29,763 nucleotides of DNA from the NCBI GenBank assembly GCA_905193725.1, contig CAJJPW010000005.1, forward strand, positions 1 to 29,763. The letters run 5' to 3'. Source of the DNA: an uncultured Eubacteriales bacterium. Its GTDB lineage: Bacteria > Bacillota > Clostridia > Christensenellales > Christensenellaceae. The notes below the pieces were generated by a model, which searched no databases, was not told the origin of the DNA, and saw nothing but the letters and a program-made list of their open reading frames with translations. How positions within the stretch are numbered: the stretch's first letter is position 1; the number at the start of each line of letters is the position of its first letter. A program made the position numbers and the translations under genes. Below, one piece after another: positions 6,442 through 14,013 of this stretch.

Positions 6442-8390
6442 CAGCGAACCACTTCCCCATCTGGCATATCCTTTTCTGGGCAGATGAGCGAGATATTTTT
6501 GCCTTCGCCCACAGCCAAGATCATTCCCTCAGATAGCGTTCCTCTCAGCTTAGCCGGCTTTAGGTTCGCCACGATGACCACCGTTTTGCCCACCATTTCC
6601 TCTGCCGTATAGGAATCCCGAATCCCCGAGACAATGGTTCTGGTCTCCTGTCCCACCTTTACCGTGAGTTTTAGCAGTTTATCGCTCTTGGGCAAATTCT
6701 CACAGGCCACTACCTTAGCTGTTTTCAGCTGTACTTTGGCAAAGTCCTCTATGGAGATCTGCTCTGGCGTCTTCTCCTCTTGTTTCGCCAGCTCCTGCTG
6801 TTTTTGCTGAATTTCTTGTTTGGTCATCGCCTCTAGCTGTTCCAACTCCTTGGGAATGTCAATCCTGGGGAACAGTGCCGCTCCCTTATGGACTACGCAG
6901 CCCTCTATTCCCTTGCCAAAGGCCAATACACTCTCATAGGTAGTTTTCTCTTCCTGTGTAATACCCAATTGGGCGAGAATTTCCTGGCTGGTATCGGGCA
7001 TAAAGGGTTTTAACAAGACGCTCACAATTCTCAATCCTTCTGCCAGGTGCGCCATTACTGTGCCTAGCCGCTGTTTCTGGCTCTCCTCTTTGGCCAGCAC
7101 CCACGGCATGGTGATATCAATATACTTGTTGAGGGCTCCAATCAATTTCCAAATCTCACTGAGGGCCTCGGAGAACTTAAGATGCTCCATGGCTTTGTCC
7201 ACCTTGGCAGCCAGTTCATTCGCCAGTTGCTCCACGTGTTCATCTCCCTCGCCAGCCTGAGACATGGGAGGTACGATGCCATCAAAGTACTTTTCGATCA
7301 TGGATACCGTTCTGCTCAGCAGATTGCCCAGGTCATTTGCCAGATCCGAGTTAATTCTGCCCAGCAGGGACTCGTTGGAGAACATCCAGTCCGCGCCCAC
7401 GGCAGATTCTCTCAGCACATAGTAGCGGATGGCGTCGCAGCTGTAGCGATCCACCAATTTCACCGGGTCTACCACATTGCCCACGGATTTGCTCATTTTG
7501 CCCCCGTTGAGCACAATCCAGCCATGGCCAAATACCTTTTTGGGCAGCGGGAGCCCCAATGCCATGAGCATAATCGGCCAGATGATGGTATGGAACCGGA
7601 TGATTTCCTTCCCCACCAAATGCACATCCGCCGGCCAGTATTTTTGGAATTTGCTGTCGTCATCCGACAGATATCCAAGAGCGGTGATGTAGTTGGAAAG
7701 GGCATCTATCCATACGTATATCACGTGTTTTTCGTCAAAGGACACGGGAATGCCCCATTTGAAAGAGGTTCTGCTCACGCATAGGTCTTCCAGACCAGGT
7801 AACAAGAAGTTGGAAAGCATCTCCTTTTTTCTGCTCTCCGGCTCGATGAACTCCGGGTGGTCTTCGTAGTATTGGATCAACCGATCTGCATATTTGGACG
7901 CCCGGAAGAAGTAGCTCTCCTCTTTAGTCTTCACAACCTCTCTGCCGCAATCCGGGCATTTTCCGTCTTTTAACTGCACGTCCGTCCAGAAGGACTCACA
8001 TGGTGTGCAGTACCATCCCTCGTATTCGGACTTGTAAATATCTCCCTGGTCGTACAGCTTTTTAAATATCTTCTGTACTGCCTTCATATGCCGCTCGTCC
8101 GTGGTGCGAATGAAGTCGTCATTGGTGATATTCATGGTCTTCCACAGGTCTTGAATGGTTTTCACAATGCCATCCACATACTCTTTAGGCGTCATGCCCT
8201 TTTCTTTGGCAATTTTTTCTATCTTTTGCCCATGCTCATCCGTACCCGTGAGAAACATCACATCGTACCCCTGCAATCTCTTATAGCGGGCCAGCGCATC
8301 AGCCATTACCGTACAATAGGTGTGTCCAATGTGCAGCTTATCGCTGGGATAGTAAATGGGCGTTGTAATATAAAACTTTTTTTGATCCAT
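6441..8390 (-). CDS. metG: Methionyl-tRNA synthetase
   Basis: A 649-residue class I synthetase charging tRNA-Met. The HIGH motif is at residues 20-23 and KMSKS (NGGKMSKSVGN) lies near residue 300. A CTPC...CPDC zinc knuckle is inserted in the catalytic domain. The last 110 residues form the EMAP-like tRNA-binding domain (IEDFAKVQLKTAKVVACENL to ILAVGEG), joined by a Gln/Lys/Glu-rich linker near residues 535-560. The start at MDQKKF is chosen over an ATG nine codons upstream because AAAGGAGAACAAG precedes it. Expression is controlled by the T-box leader upstream. tatD follows with a one-base overlap. Confidence 0.97.
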   Translation of the reverse strand: MDQKKFYITTPIYYPSDKLHIGHTYCTVMADALARYKRLQGYDVMFLTGTDEHGQKIEKIAKEKGMTPKEYVDGIVKTIQDLWKTMNITNDDFIRTTDERHMKAVQKIFKKLYDQGDIYKSEYEGWYCTPCESFWTDVQLKDGKCPDCGREVVKTKEESYFFRASKYADRLIQYYEDHPEFIEPESRKKEMLSNFLLPGLEDLCVSRTSFKWGIPVSFDEKHVIYVWIDALSNYITALGYLSDDDSKFQKYWPADVHLVGKEIIRFHTIIWPIMLMALGLPLPKKVFGHGWIVLNGGKMSKSVGNVVDPVKLVDRYSCDAIRYYVLRESAVGADWMFSNESLLGRINSDLANDLGNLLSRTVSMIEKYFDGIVPPMSQAGEGDEHVEQLANELAAKVDKAMEHLKFSEALSEIWKLIGALNKYIDITMPWVLAKEESQKQRLGTVMAHLAEGLRIVSVLLKPFMPDTSQEILAQLGITQEEKTTYESVLAFGKGIEGCVVHKGAALFPRIDIPKELEQLEAMTKQEIQQKQQELAKQEEKTPEQISIEDFAKVQLKTAKVVACENLPKSDKLLKLTVKVGQETRTIVSGIRDSYTAEEMVGKTVVIVANLKPAKLRGTLSEGMILAVGEGKNISLICPEKDMPDGEVVR

Positions 8391-8431
8391 CTTGTTCTCC
8401 TTTCTCTTGGGCGGCATTCATTTCTCCACAT

Positions 8432-8455
8432 AAAAAGCCCCTATCCGATAGGGGC
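8432..8455 (-). terminator. T-box terminator hairpin of metG
   Basis: GCCCCTATC and GATAGGGGC are perfect 9-bp arms around one base, followed by TTTTT. In the T-box leader this is the off-state terminator competing with the antiterminator formed with the GGGTGG sequence. Confidence 0.88.
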
Positions 8456-8685
8456 ATTTCTCTTTCATGCGGTACCACCCTACTTGACTACTAAATAAGC
8501 AGCCACTCATTTCTAGGCGTATGCTGAATAACGGACGCATCCTCCGTTTGTGCTTTACCTGAGCTCAACACAAAAACTCCAAAGCCATGTTCACAAAAAA
8601 ACATCCACCCGGCTTTCACCTGCCCCGGGCTCTCTTTCGGATGGTCTTTTTTGCTACTCTCTTTTTCATCGTCAATCCTTATTTA
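8432..8685 (-). promoter_or_regulatory. T-box leader (methionine) of metG
   Basis: A tRNA-sensing leader of about 250 nt. The T-box core GGGTGGTACCGC, which includes the bases that pair with the tRNA acceptor end, lies at 8469-8480. A long Stem I precedes it, and an ATG triplet at 8586-8588 (in GAACATGGC) is a fitting methionine specifier, though its exact place in the specifier loop was not folded. The terminator hairpin follows. Uncharged tRNA-Met should stabilise the antiterminator and allow metG transcription. Confidence 0.9.
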
Positions 8686-8691
8686 AGTTAT

Positions 8692-8720
8692 AGGATAACT
8701 TTAATTTCCCAATCTGTCAA
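8692..8720 (-). promoter_or_regulatory. metG promoter
   Basis: TTGACA (8715-8720), 17-bp spacer and TATCCT (8692-8697) on the minus strand, placing the start of the T-box RNA near 8685. The -35 is only 10 bp past the stop of the upstream comB-like gene. Confidence 0.75.
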
Positions 8721-8729
8721 CCTTTTCAT

Positions 8730-9467
8730 TCATACAGATTTGGGCTGTTTTAATGCCACGATCTCTCCCTCTTGATATACGGGGATAGTATCTACGATGT
8801 CCATGCTCAGACAATAGTCGATATCCTGTTCAAATCCAATGGATTTTAAATAGCTATAGTGTTTGGTGCCTTCCAGTGCCTTTTCTAGGTTGCCTTCAAA
8901 TTGGGTATAGTAGTAATGAGCCAAGACGCCTAAATCATCTAACTCCACTTCTTTGGTGAGAGACATCATTCTCGAGAGAATAGCACCTGCTGCCAACACA
9001 TCTTCCATGGCAAATGCTCCCTCTTCTCCTGCTCCTAATAGGCAAACCTCTTGTGCTTGTCCGTCTACCAGATATTTGGCAATGGCCAATGCATTGATAA
9101 ACGTGCCAATGACAATTTGTTTTGCAAAGGTAGCACTGACGATGCATTTGGAACCGTTGGTGGTAGTAAAGATCAGAGAATTGTCCTTTACGATCTCCTC
9201 TTTATATTCCAAAGGGGAATTGCCCAGATGGTATCCGCTAATTTTATACCCTTCCCTTTCTCCGCAGAGCAGATATTTCCCCTCTGTGGAGCGGTACAGC
9301 TTCATGGCTGCCTCGGTATCTTGCGCGGGCATCAGTTTGATACATCCGTTGTCTATGGCAGTTATGATGGTAGCACTGGCCCGCAGTGCATCAATCACCA
9401 CTACTGTCTTATCCTCCAGTTCACCTGGTCTTACATGTTTATAACACGCTACGACGCTGACCTTCAT
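8730..9467 (-). CDS. ComB-like 2-phosphosulfolactate phosphatase
   Basis: A 245-residue protein of the ComB family. Signatures are VVIDALRASATIITAI near residues 23-38, the GEREG/GNSPLEY region and the central FTTTNGS motif. In methanogens ComB removes phosphate from 2-phosphosulfolactate during coenzyme M synthesis. Many Firmicutes carry the gene without that pathway, so sulfolactate formation, or another phosphatase role, is an inference. No other coenzyme M gene is seen here. The start at MKVSVVACYKH is set by GAGGCGG upstream; an ATG 14 codons earlier lacks a ribosome site. It is followed by the metG promoter with no terminator between. Confidence 0.85.
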   Translation of the reverse strand: MKVSVVACYKHVRPGELEDKTVVVIDALRASATIITAIDNGCIKLMPAQDTEAAMKLYRSTEGKYLLCGEREGYKISGYHLGNSPLEYKEEIVKDNSLIFTTTNGSKCIVSATFAKQIVIGTFINALAIAKYLVDGQAQEVCLLGAGEEGAFAMEDVLAAGAILSRMMSLTKEVELDDLGVLAHYYYTQFEGNLEKALEGTKHYSYLKSIGFEQDIDYCLSMDIVDTIPVYQEGEIVALKQPKSV

Positions 9468-9551
9468 ATTTACCGCCTCATTTCTTTTGTATCGGGTATT
9501 TAATAGCATACATCATTTTTCTCAATTTTTCAATGATTTATCACAATAAAA

Positions 9552-10091
9552 TCATCCGGAGGTGCCAAAAACCAACAGGCATATGACAGTAGACGCGATT
9601 AGGCCGGAGACATCGCTTAAGATGGCTGCCGGGATAGTATGTCTTGTATTTTCAATTCCCACACTGCCATAGTATAGGGATACTGTGTAAAACAGCGTCT
9701 CTGAGCTGCCCATTAGCGTGCTGGCCACTCTGCCAACAAAGGAGTCCGGTCCAAATTGGGTGAATAACCCTGCTAGCATCCCCATACTTGCCCCTCCAGA
9801 AAATGGCCGCATCAGCGCCAAAGGCAAAACTTCCGGTGGAATGTGCAGCACGCCGATTGCTGGCTTTAAAGCGACAGAAATGTATTCAAAGCAGCCGGCC
9901 GCCTTGAAGATGTCCACCGCAAAGATCATGGCTACAATATAGGGAAGCACGCGAAATGCAGTGGAAATTCCCGATTTTGCCCCTTTGATGAACGCCTCAT
10001 ACACTTTTACCTTTTTGAGCATGCCGTAGACTACCACAAAGCAGATAAATAGAGGCAGCGCCAGCATGGAAATGGTGGAGATGGTACTCAC
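9552..10091 (-). CDS. spmB: Spore maturation protein B
   Basis: A 179-residue integral membrane protein of the nucleoside-recognition (Gate) family. It has several hydrophobic helices and the motifs RVLPYIVAMIFAVDIFKAAG and RPFSGGASMGMLAG. SpmA and SpmB act together in spore core dehydration and heat resistance in Bacillus and Clostridium. The gene starts with GTG and overlaps the spmA stop by 4 bases (GTGA), so translation is coupled. Length is close to the 178 residues of the B. subtilis protein. Confidence 0.95.
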   Translation of the reverse strand: MSTISTISMLALPLFICFVVVYGMLKKVKVYEAFIKGAKSGISTAFRVLPYIVAMIFAVDIFKAAGCFEYISVALKPAIGVLHIPPEVLPLALMRPFSGGASMGMLAGLFTQFGPDSFVGRVASTLMGSSETLFYTVSLYYGSVGIENTRHTIPAAILSDVSGLIASTVICLLVFGTSG

Positions 10092-10672
10092 AGGCCTTTC
10101 CTTCTCTTTTCAAATATTTTGCATGCGATGATACCTACCAAGGTGGTTACTGTGGTGGCAAGGAGCGAAGTGAGGATAATCTCACTGGGGTTGGCAGAGC
10201 CAGCAGCGGCGCGAATTCCCACAATGGTGAGAGGTAATAGTTGAATGGATGAGGTGTTGATGACCAGCAACATGCACATGGCATTAGTGGCTACCTTTTT
10301 ATTAGGGTTGATCTGTTGTAATTCCTCCATGGCTTTGAGGCCAAAGGGAGTAGCTGCATTGCCCATGCCCAGCATGTTAGCCACCATATTCAGCGTGATA
10401 TATCCAATTGCCTTGCTCTTTTTAGGGATTTCTCGAAATAAAAAGTGGATGACCCGCTGCATTTTGCTGGCAATTTTTTCGATCAAGCCAGATTCATTGG
10501 CAATGTTGAGTAGCCCCAGCCATAAGGCGTAAATGCCGATGAGAGAAAGGGATAGCTGGGCAGCGCTCGTGGCGCTATCCAGTGCTGCATTGGTAACGTC
10601 TTCCAGCCTTCCTGTGGCAATTCCCACGCCAAAGCCCACGACAATTAAAAAAATCCAAATATAGTTAATCAA
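10088..10672 (-). CDS. spmA: Spore maturation protein A
   Basis: A 194-residue membrane protein of the same Gate family as SpmB, needed for spore core dehydration. Typical motifs are NMVANMLGMGNAATPFGLKAM and LVINTSSIQLLPLTIVGIRAA. I place the start at the TTG (10672), giving MINYIW, because GGGAGAGG lies just upstream and the B. subtilis protein also begins MVNIIW with 196 residues. An in-frame ATG at 10720 would add 16 polar residues and has a poor ribosome site. The 250 bases upstream, up to the rpmA terminator, show no gene; a sporulation sigma promoter is expected but I could not assign one. Confidence 0.93.
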   Translation of the reverse strand: MINYIWIFLIVVGFGVGIATGRLEDVTNAALDSATSAAQLSLSLIGIYALWLGLLNIANESGLIEKIASKMQRVIHFLFREIPKKSKAIGYITLNMVANMLGMGNAATPFGLKAMEELQQINPNKKVATNAMCMLLVINTSSIQLLPLTIVGIRAAAGSANPSEIILTSLLATTVTTLVGIIACKIFEKRRKGL

Positions 10673-10880
10673 TGCCCTCTCCCTCTCTGCTACAAGCTCT
10701 ACATTTGATGTGTATTCCATCCTCAGCCCGATTATGCAGTGGTTTAGCTTGCGTGCGAGCTCTCATTCCCTTTGCGAAAACCATCTGTTCTTTTCACATA
10801 TCATTTGAAAAGATGACTATATTATTTTTATGTCTTGCTTAAAAAAGAGAAATCTAGATTTTTTTGAGTTTATTGTACAC

Positions 10881-10906
10881 AAAAAAGCCAGCATTTCGCT
10901 GGCTTT
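10881..10906 (-). terminator. Terminator after rpmA
   Basis: AAAGCCAGC-GAAAT-GCTGGCTTTTTT on the minus strand: perfect arms, a 5-nt loop and a T6 tail, 20 nt past the rpmA stop codon. It ends the rplU-rpmA transcript before the spmA region. Confidence 0.92.
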
Positions 10907-10926
10907 CTCATTTCATGTGATTTACC

Positions 10927-11187
10927 TTATTGCGCTTTGGGATATACGCTGCATTTTTTCTTATCTCTTCCCAAGCGTTCAAATCTTACAATACCATCTG
11001 CAATCGCAAAGAGTGTATCATCTCCGCCCCGTTTTACATTGGTACCTGGATGAATTTTGGTTCCTCTCTGGCGCACTAAAATGTTGCCAGCCAGAACTTC
11101 TTGCCCATCGGACCGTTTCACTCCCAAACGTTTGGACTCACTATCACGTCCGTTTCTAGAGCTTCCTACACCTTTCTTATGTGCCAT
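10927..11187 (-). CDS. rpmA: 50S ribosomal protein L27
   Basis: An 86-residue ribosomal protein near the peptidyl-transferase centre. The sequence [25 protein letters not shown] and the [18 protein letters not shown] block are standard L27. It starts directly at MAHKKG, as in E. coli, and lacks the roughly 9-residue N-terminal extension that Bacillus and Staphylococcus L27 carry and that the protease Prp removes. The prp gene normally between rplU and rpmA is also missing: only 61 bases separate the two genes, with no room for it. Confidence 0.97.
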   Translation of the reverse strand: MAHKKGVGSSRNGRDSESKRLGVKRSDGQEVLAGNILVRQRGTKIHPGTNVKRGGDDTLFAIADGIVRFERLGRDKKKCSVYPKAQ

Positions 11188-11248
11188 GTATCTTTACACC
11201 TCTCTTTCGAGACTCAAATTCCCATTGTTACTAATCATCTGATAACTT

Positions 11249-11554
11249 TTAACCGATGCTTACAACTTCTAACTTTGTATATGGCTGTCTGTGGCCTTGT
11301 TTTTTCTTGTAGTCTTTTTTAGACTTATACTTGAAAACAATGACCTTTTTTGCTTTGCCGTGCTCTACTACTTTTGCCACAACTTTTTTACCTTCTACGA
11401 TTGGCGTTCCAATTTCCGTTGTGCCATCTCCAGAGATCAGCAATGCATCAAATTCCAACTGTGCGCCTACTTCAGCATCCAGCTTTTCCACCTGGATCAT
11501 GCGTCCAGCTTCTGCCTTATACTGTTTGCCGCCTGTTTGGATGATTGCATACAT
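11249..11554 (-). CDS. rplU: 50S ribosomal protein L21
   Basis: A 101-residue large-subunit protein that contacts 23S r[28 protein letters not shown] at the N terminus and [33 protein letters not shown] at the C terminus are diagnostic. AAGAGGAGG lies 9 bases upstream of the ATG. It is the first gene of rplU-rpmA, with a vegetative promoter and a structured leader. Confidence 0.97.
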   Translation of the reverse strand: MYAIIQTGGKQYKAEAGRMIQVEKLDAEVGAQLEFDALLISGDGTTEIGTPIVEGKKVVAKVVEHGKAKKVIVFKYKSKKDYKKKQGHRQPYTKLEVVSIG

Positions 11555-11636
11555 ATTCGTTACCTCCTCTTACCCATACTCGCCGAATAAGGCACCTTCT
11601 CTCAGGATTTCCTAAGCCTTAAGTCGAGCGGCTCAC
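11555..11636 (-). promoter_or_regulatory. Probable L21 leader
   Basis: An 80-nt untranslated region before rplU. It contains a CCGCTC stretch, a small TTAGGAAATCCTGA hairpin, a GAGAAGGTGCC element and then the ribosome site. This order resembles the autoregulatory L21 leader known in Firmicutes. I recognised it by motif order only and did not fold it. Confidence 0.5.
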
Positions 11637-11642
11637 TAAAAT

Positions 11643-11671
11643 AGTTTACCATACGCCCAGTGCCCTGTCAA
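11643..11671 (-). promoter_or_regulatory. rplU-rpmA promoter
   Basis: TTGACA (11666-11671), 17-bp spacer and TAAACT (11643-11648) on the minus strand. It lies in the gap between rng and rplU and starts RNA near 11636. Confidence 0.78.
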
Positions 11672-11708
11672 CTTGTACCAAGAGATTTTTTCCTCTCCTA
11701 TGTGCATT

Positions 11709-13253
11709 TTAACAGAAAACTTGTGCGTCATGTATCAGCTGATCCAGATCCTTCTTATCCACCACTTGCGTGATATTGATCTGCTCATAGAGCATATCCT
11801 TATTAGCCACAATATAGAACTTTTTATTCTCATAGGCGTCTAAAATTGCCTGATTGCTGTTGTTCTTCTCAATAATATATCGGGCAATGGATGGATGGGT
11901 CTCCACCACAAAGGTCTGAGGCGTGTCTTTATCAATTCTTCTGGCAATCTCCCGACGGACACGCAATGACATAGCCTGCTTAGAGTATACCTTGCCTCTT
12001 CCATCACAGTAGGGACATGTAACCTGCAAAAGTGTGGAGAGCTTGCGGCGCACCTTTTTCCGGGTCATCTCCACCAAGCCAAGAGAGGTAATGCCCAGCA
12101 CATTGGATTTCGTCCGATCCCTTTTAAGTGCCTGTTCCAGCGCCTCTACCACCCGCTGCTTGTTTTCCTCGCTCTCCATATCGATAAAATCGATGACGAT
12201 AATCCCACTGATATCTCGAATCCGCAACTGTCTGGCAATCTCCGCCGCCGCCTCAATGTTGGCGTTGACAATCGTCTCCTGCAAGTCATTTTCGCCAATG
12301 TATTTGCCGGTATTCACGTCGATTACAGTAAGCGCCTCTGTCTCATCTATCACCAAATAGCAGCCACTTTTGAGCCACACCTTTCTCTGCATGGCCTTGT
12401 CGATCTTACTCTCAATGCCAAAGTCATCAAAGATATTGGAGTCCGACTCATAATACTGAATTCTATCCTTCATCTCCGGCGTAGTGATGTTGGCCACCGC
12501 CACTACTTTTTCGTAATAATCCTTATCGCTGATCAAAAAACGATCTACATCTTCGGTAAACAGATCCCGCACTGTGCGAAATAGTAGCGTCTCCTCTGAG
12601 TGAATGAGCCTAGGGGCGCTGAGGAAATCCGCTTTGGACCGTATTTTTTCCCATAGTCTGGTTAAGAAGTTAATCTCCGGTTCAAAGTCCTCCTTTTGAC
12701 CACCTACCGCCGCCGTACGCACGATCAGCCCCATGCCTTTGGGCTTGATCTCGCTTAAAATATCCTTGAGCCGTTCTCTTTCCCCTTCATCTTCGATTCT
12801 TCTAGAAACCCCGATGTGGTCCACTGTGGGCATGAGCACGAGTCTACGACCGGGCAGCGTGATGTGAGTAGTAACCCTCGCTCCTTTATTTCCCCCTGGC
12901 TGTTTCAAAACCTGCAGCATGATTTCCTGACCAGGTTTTAAGATATCCTGTATATTGGGAATTTTTAGCTTCCCCTCAATCTCCTCTTTTGCGTTTTCTT
13001 TGTGTTCAAATTCGAAGTCAGACTTATCCACCAGAATATCTCCAGCGTATAGAAAAGCATTTTTCTCTAGGCCCATATCCACAAAGGCCGCCTGCATTCC
13101 TGGCAAGATGTTGGCAACCCGTCCTTTGTAAATATTCCCAACAATGCGTTCTCTGCCTCGCAGCTCTACCTGGACTTCAGCTAGTTCCCCATCTTCTAGC
13201 AAAGCAATCCGCGCCTCATGTGGATTCACATCTGCTATGATTTCCTTTCGCAT
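11709..13253 (-). CDS. rng: Ribonuclease G/E family
   Basis: A 514-residue endoribonuclease of the RNase E/G type, cutting AU-rich single-stranded RNA in rRNA and mRNA maturation. An S1 RNA-binding domain occupies about residues 38-120 (GNIYKGRVANILPGMQAAFVD). The catalytic magnesium-binding aspartates lie in LTVIDVNTGKY and IIVIDFIDME. The zinc-link cysteines are in CPYCDGRG near residue 406. It has no C-terminal degradosome scaffold and is RNase G-sized. The position downstream of the radical SAM/DUF2344 pair and upstream of rplU is conserved in many Clostridia. A weak promoter (TTGGAC, 18 bp, TATAGT) may lie in the 91-base gap upstream. Confidence 0.94.
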   Translation of the reverse strand: MRKEIIADVNPHEARIALLEDGELAEVQVELRGRERIVGNIYKGRVANILPGMQAAFVDMGLEKNAFLYAGDILVDKSDFEFEHKENAKEEIEGKLKIPNIQDILKPGQEIMLQVLKQPGGNKGARVTTHITLPGRRLVLMPTVDHIGVSRRIEDEGERERLKDILSEIKPKGMGLIVRTAAVGGQKEDFEPEINFLTRLWEKIRSKADFLSAPRLIHSEETLLFRTVRDLFTEDVDRFLISDKDYYEKVVAVANITTPEMKDRIQYYESDSNIFDDFGIESKIDKAMQRKVWLKSGCYLVIDETEALTVIDVNTGKYIGENDLQETIVNANIEAAAEIARQLRIRDISGIIVIDFIDMESEENKQRVVEALEQALKRDRTKSNVLGITSLGLVEMTRKKVRRKLSTLLQVTCPYCDGRGKVYSKQAMSLRVRREIARRIDKDTPQTFVVETHPSIARYIIEKNNSNQAILDAYENKKFYIVANKDMLYEQINITQVVDKKDLDQLIHDAQVFC

Positions 13254-13344
13254 AATTGCATCTCCTTAAAACTATAAAAAACTTTTATTATCATGTCCAA
13301 TCTGATTCCTTGGACTTCAATCACAAATTCATATACTTTTTTTC

Positions 13345-14013
13345 TTAGAGCATTTCCAAAGATGTGAGTTTACCTTTATTATAATAATAAAGATCTTTTC
13401 TTACAAGTTTTGACACGCCAAAAGTGGTGTCTCCTCCTGCCAATTGTTGTAGTAGCGTCTTAGGAGTGAGGGATTTTTCTCCGCTGCACATCAACATTGT
13501 GCGCAAGATTCCTGTTTCCGGGTCGTATTGGGCCATCTGAATCAGCGGGCGGATATCCACCTGCCGTACCCTTCCTTTTTTCTTTTTTTCTATCATACAG
13601 CTAGTAGATGCCAGTAAGTCCTCTAGCACCTTTTGAAATTCTTCTGGGTCTTGGGTGTAGATACCTATTTCATATTCACTTTCCGTTGCTGCTGCCATCA
13701 GTTTAGGCGAACCATCCTCGATTCTCCAGGCTTTTTGAATGGCAAGTCCCTCTGGCATAGATTGGCCCAGTGCCTCTTGCACTTTTTCAATCTCCAGATC
13801 CTCTATCAGTTGAAATTCCAGATAATCCCCTTCGGTCTCCATGCCCACTGGCAGAGCCGACGCAAAGGACATCACAATATGGGGGTTGAACCCCTCCGAA
13901 TACTTGACCGGCAGCCCAGAGCGCCGCAATGCTCTACCCATCACCCGCTGCATATCCAGATGGGAGATGAACTTGGCATTTCCCCTTCTCGAAAATTTTA
14001 ACCCTACTCTCAT
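13345..14013 (-). CDS. Radical SAM-linked protein, DUF2344
   Basis: A 222-residue protein of the DUF2344 family (TIGR03936). It starts MRVGLKFSRRGNAKFISHLDMQRVMGRALRRSGLPVKYSEGFNPH, the family signature. The start is fixed by a GGGAGG site and a 4-base ATGA overlap with the radical SAM gene, so the two are translationally coupled; an ATG 14 codons upstream lies inside the other gene and is rejected. In some bacteria the two proteins are fused, which supports a shared task. That task is unknown; an RNA or tRNA modification role is only a guess, from the link with RNase G and ribosomal protein genes. Confidence 0.9.
   Translation of the reverse strand: MRVGLKFSRRGNAKFISHLDMQRVMGRALRRSGLPVKYSEGFNPHIVMSFASALPVGMETEGDYLEFQLIEDLEIEKVQEALGQSMPEGLAIQKAWRIEDGSPKLMAAATESEYEIGIYTQDPEEFQKVLEDLLASTSCMIEKKKKGRVRQVDIRPLIQMAQYDPETGILRTMLMCSGEKSLTPKTLLQQLAGGDTTFGVSKLVRKDLYYYNKGKLTSLEML

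Noticed and set aside
7182..7784. Plus-strand frame of 200 residues opposite metG
   Set aside because: Antisense shadow of an intact synthetase with KMSKS and HIGH motifs.
11188..11248. Possible prp gene between rplU and rpmA
   Set aside because: Only 61 bases, too short for the roughly 110-residue protease.
13295..13315. GTCCAA/TTGGAC inverted repeat between the DUF2344 gene and rng
   Set aside because: Only 6-bp arms with no T-tract; too weak to call a terminator or operator.
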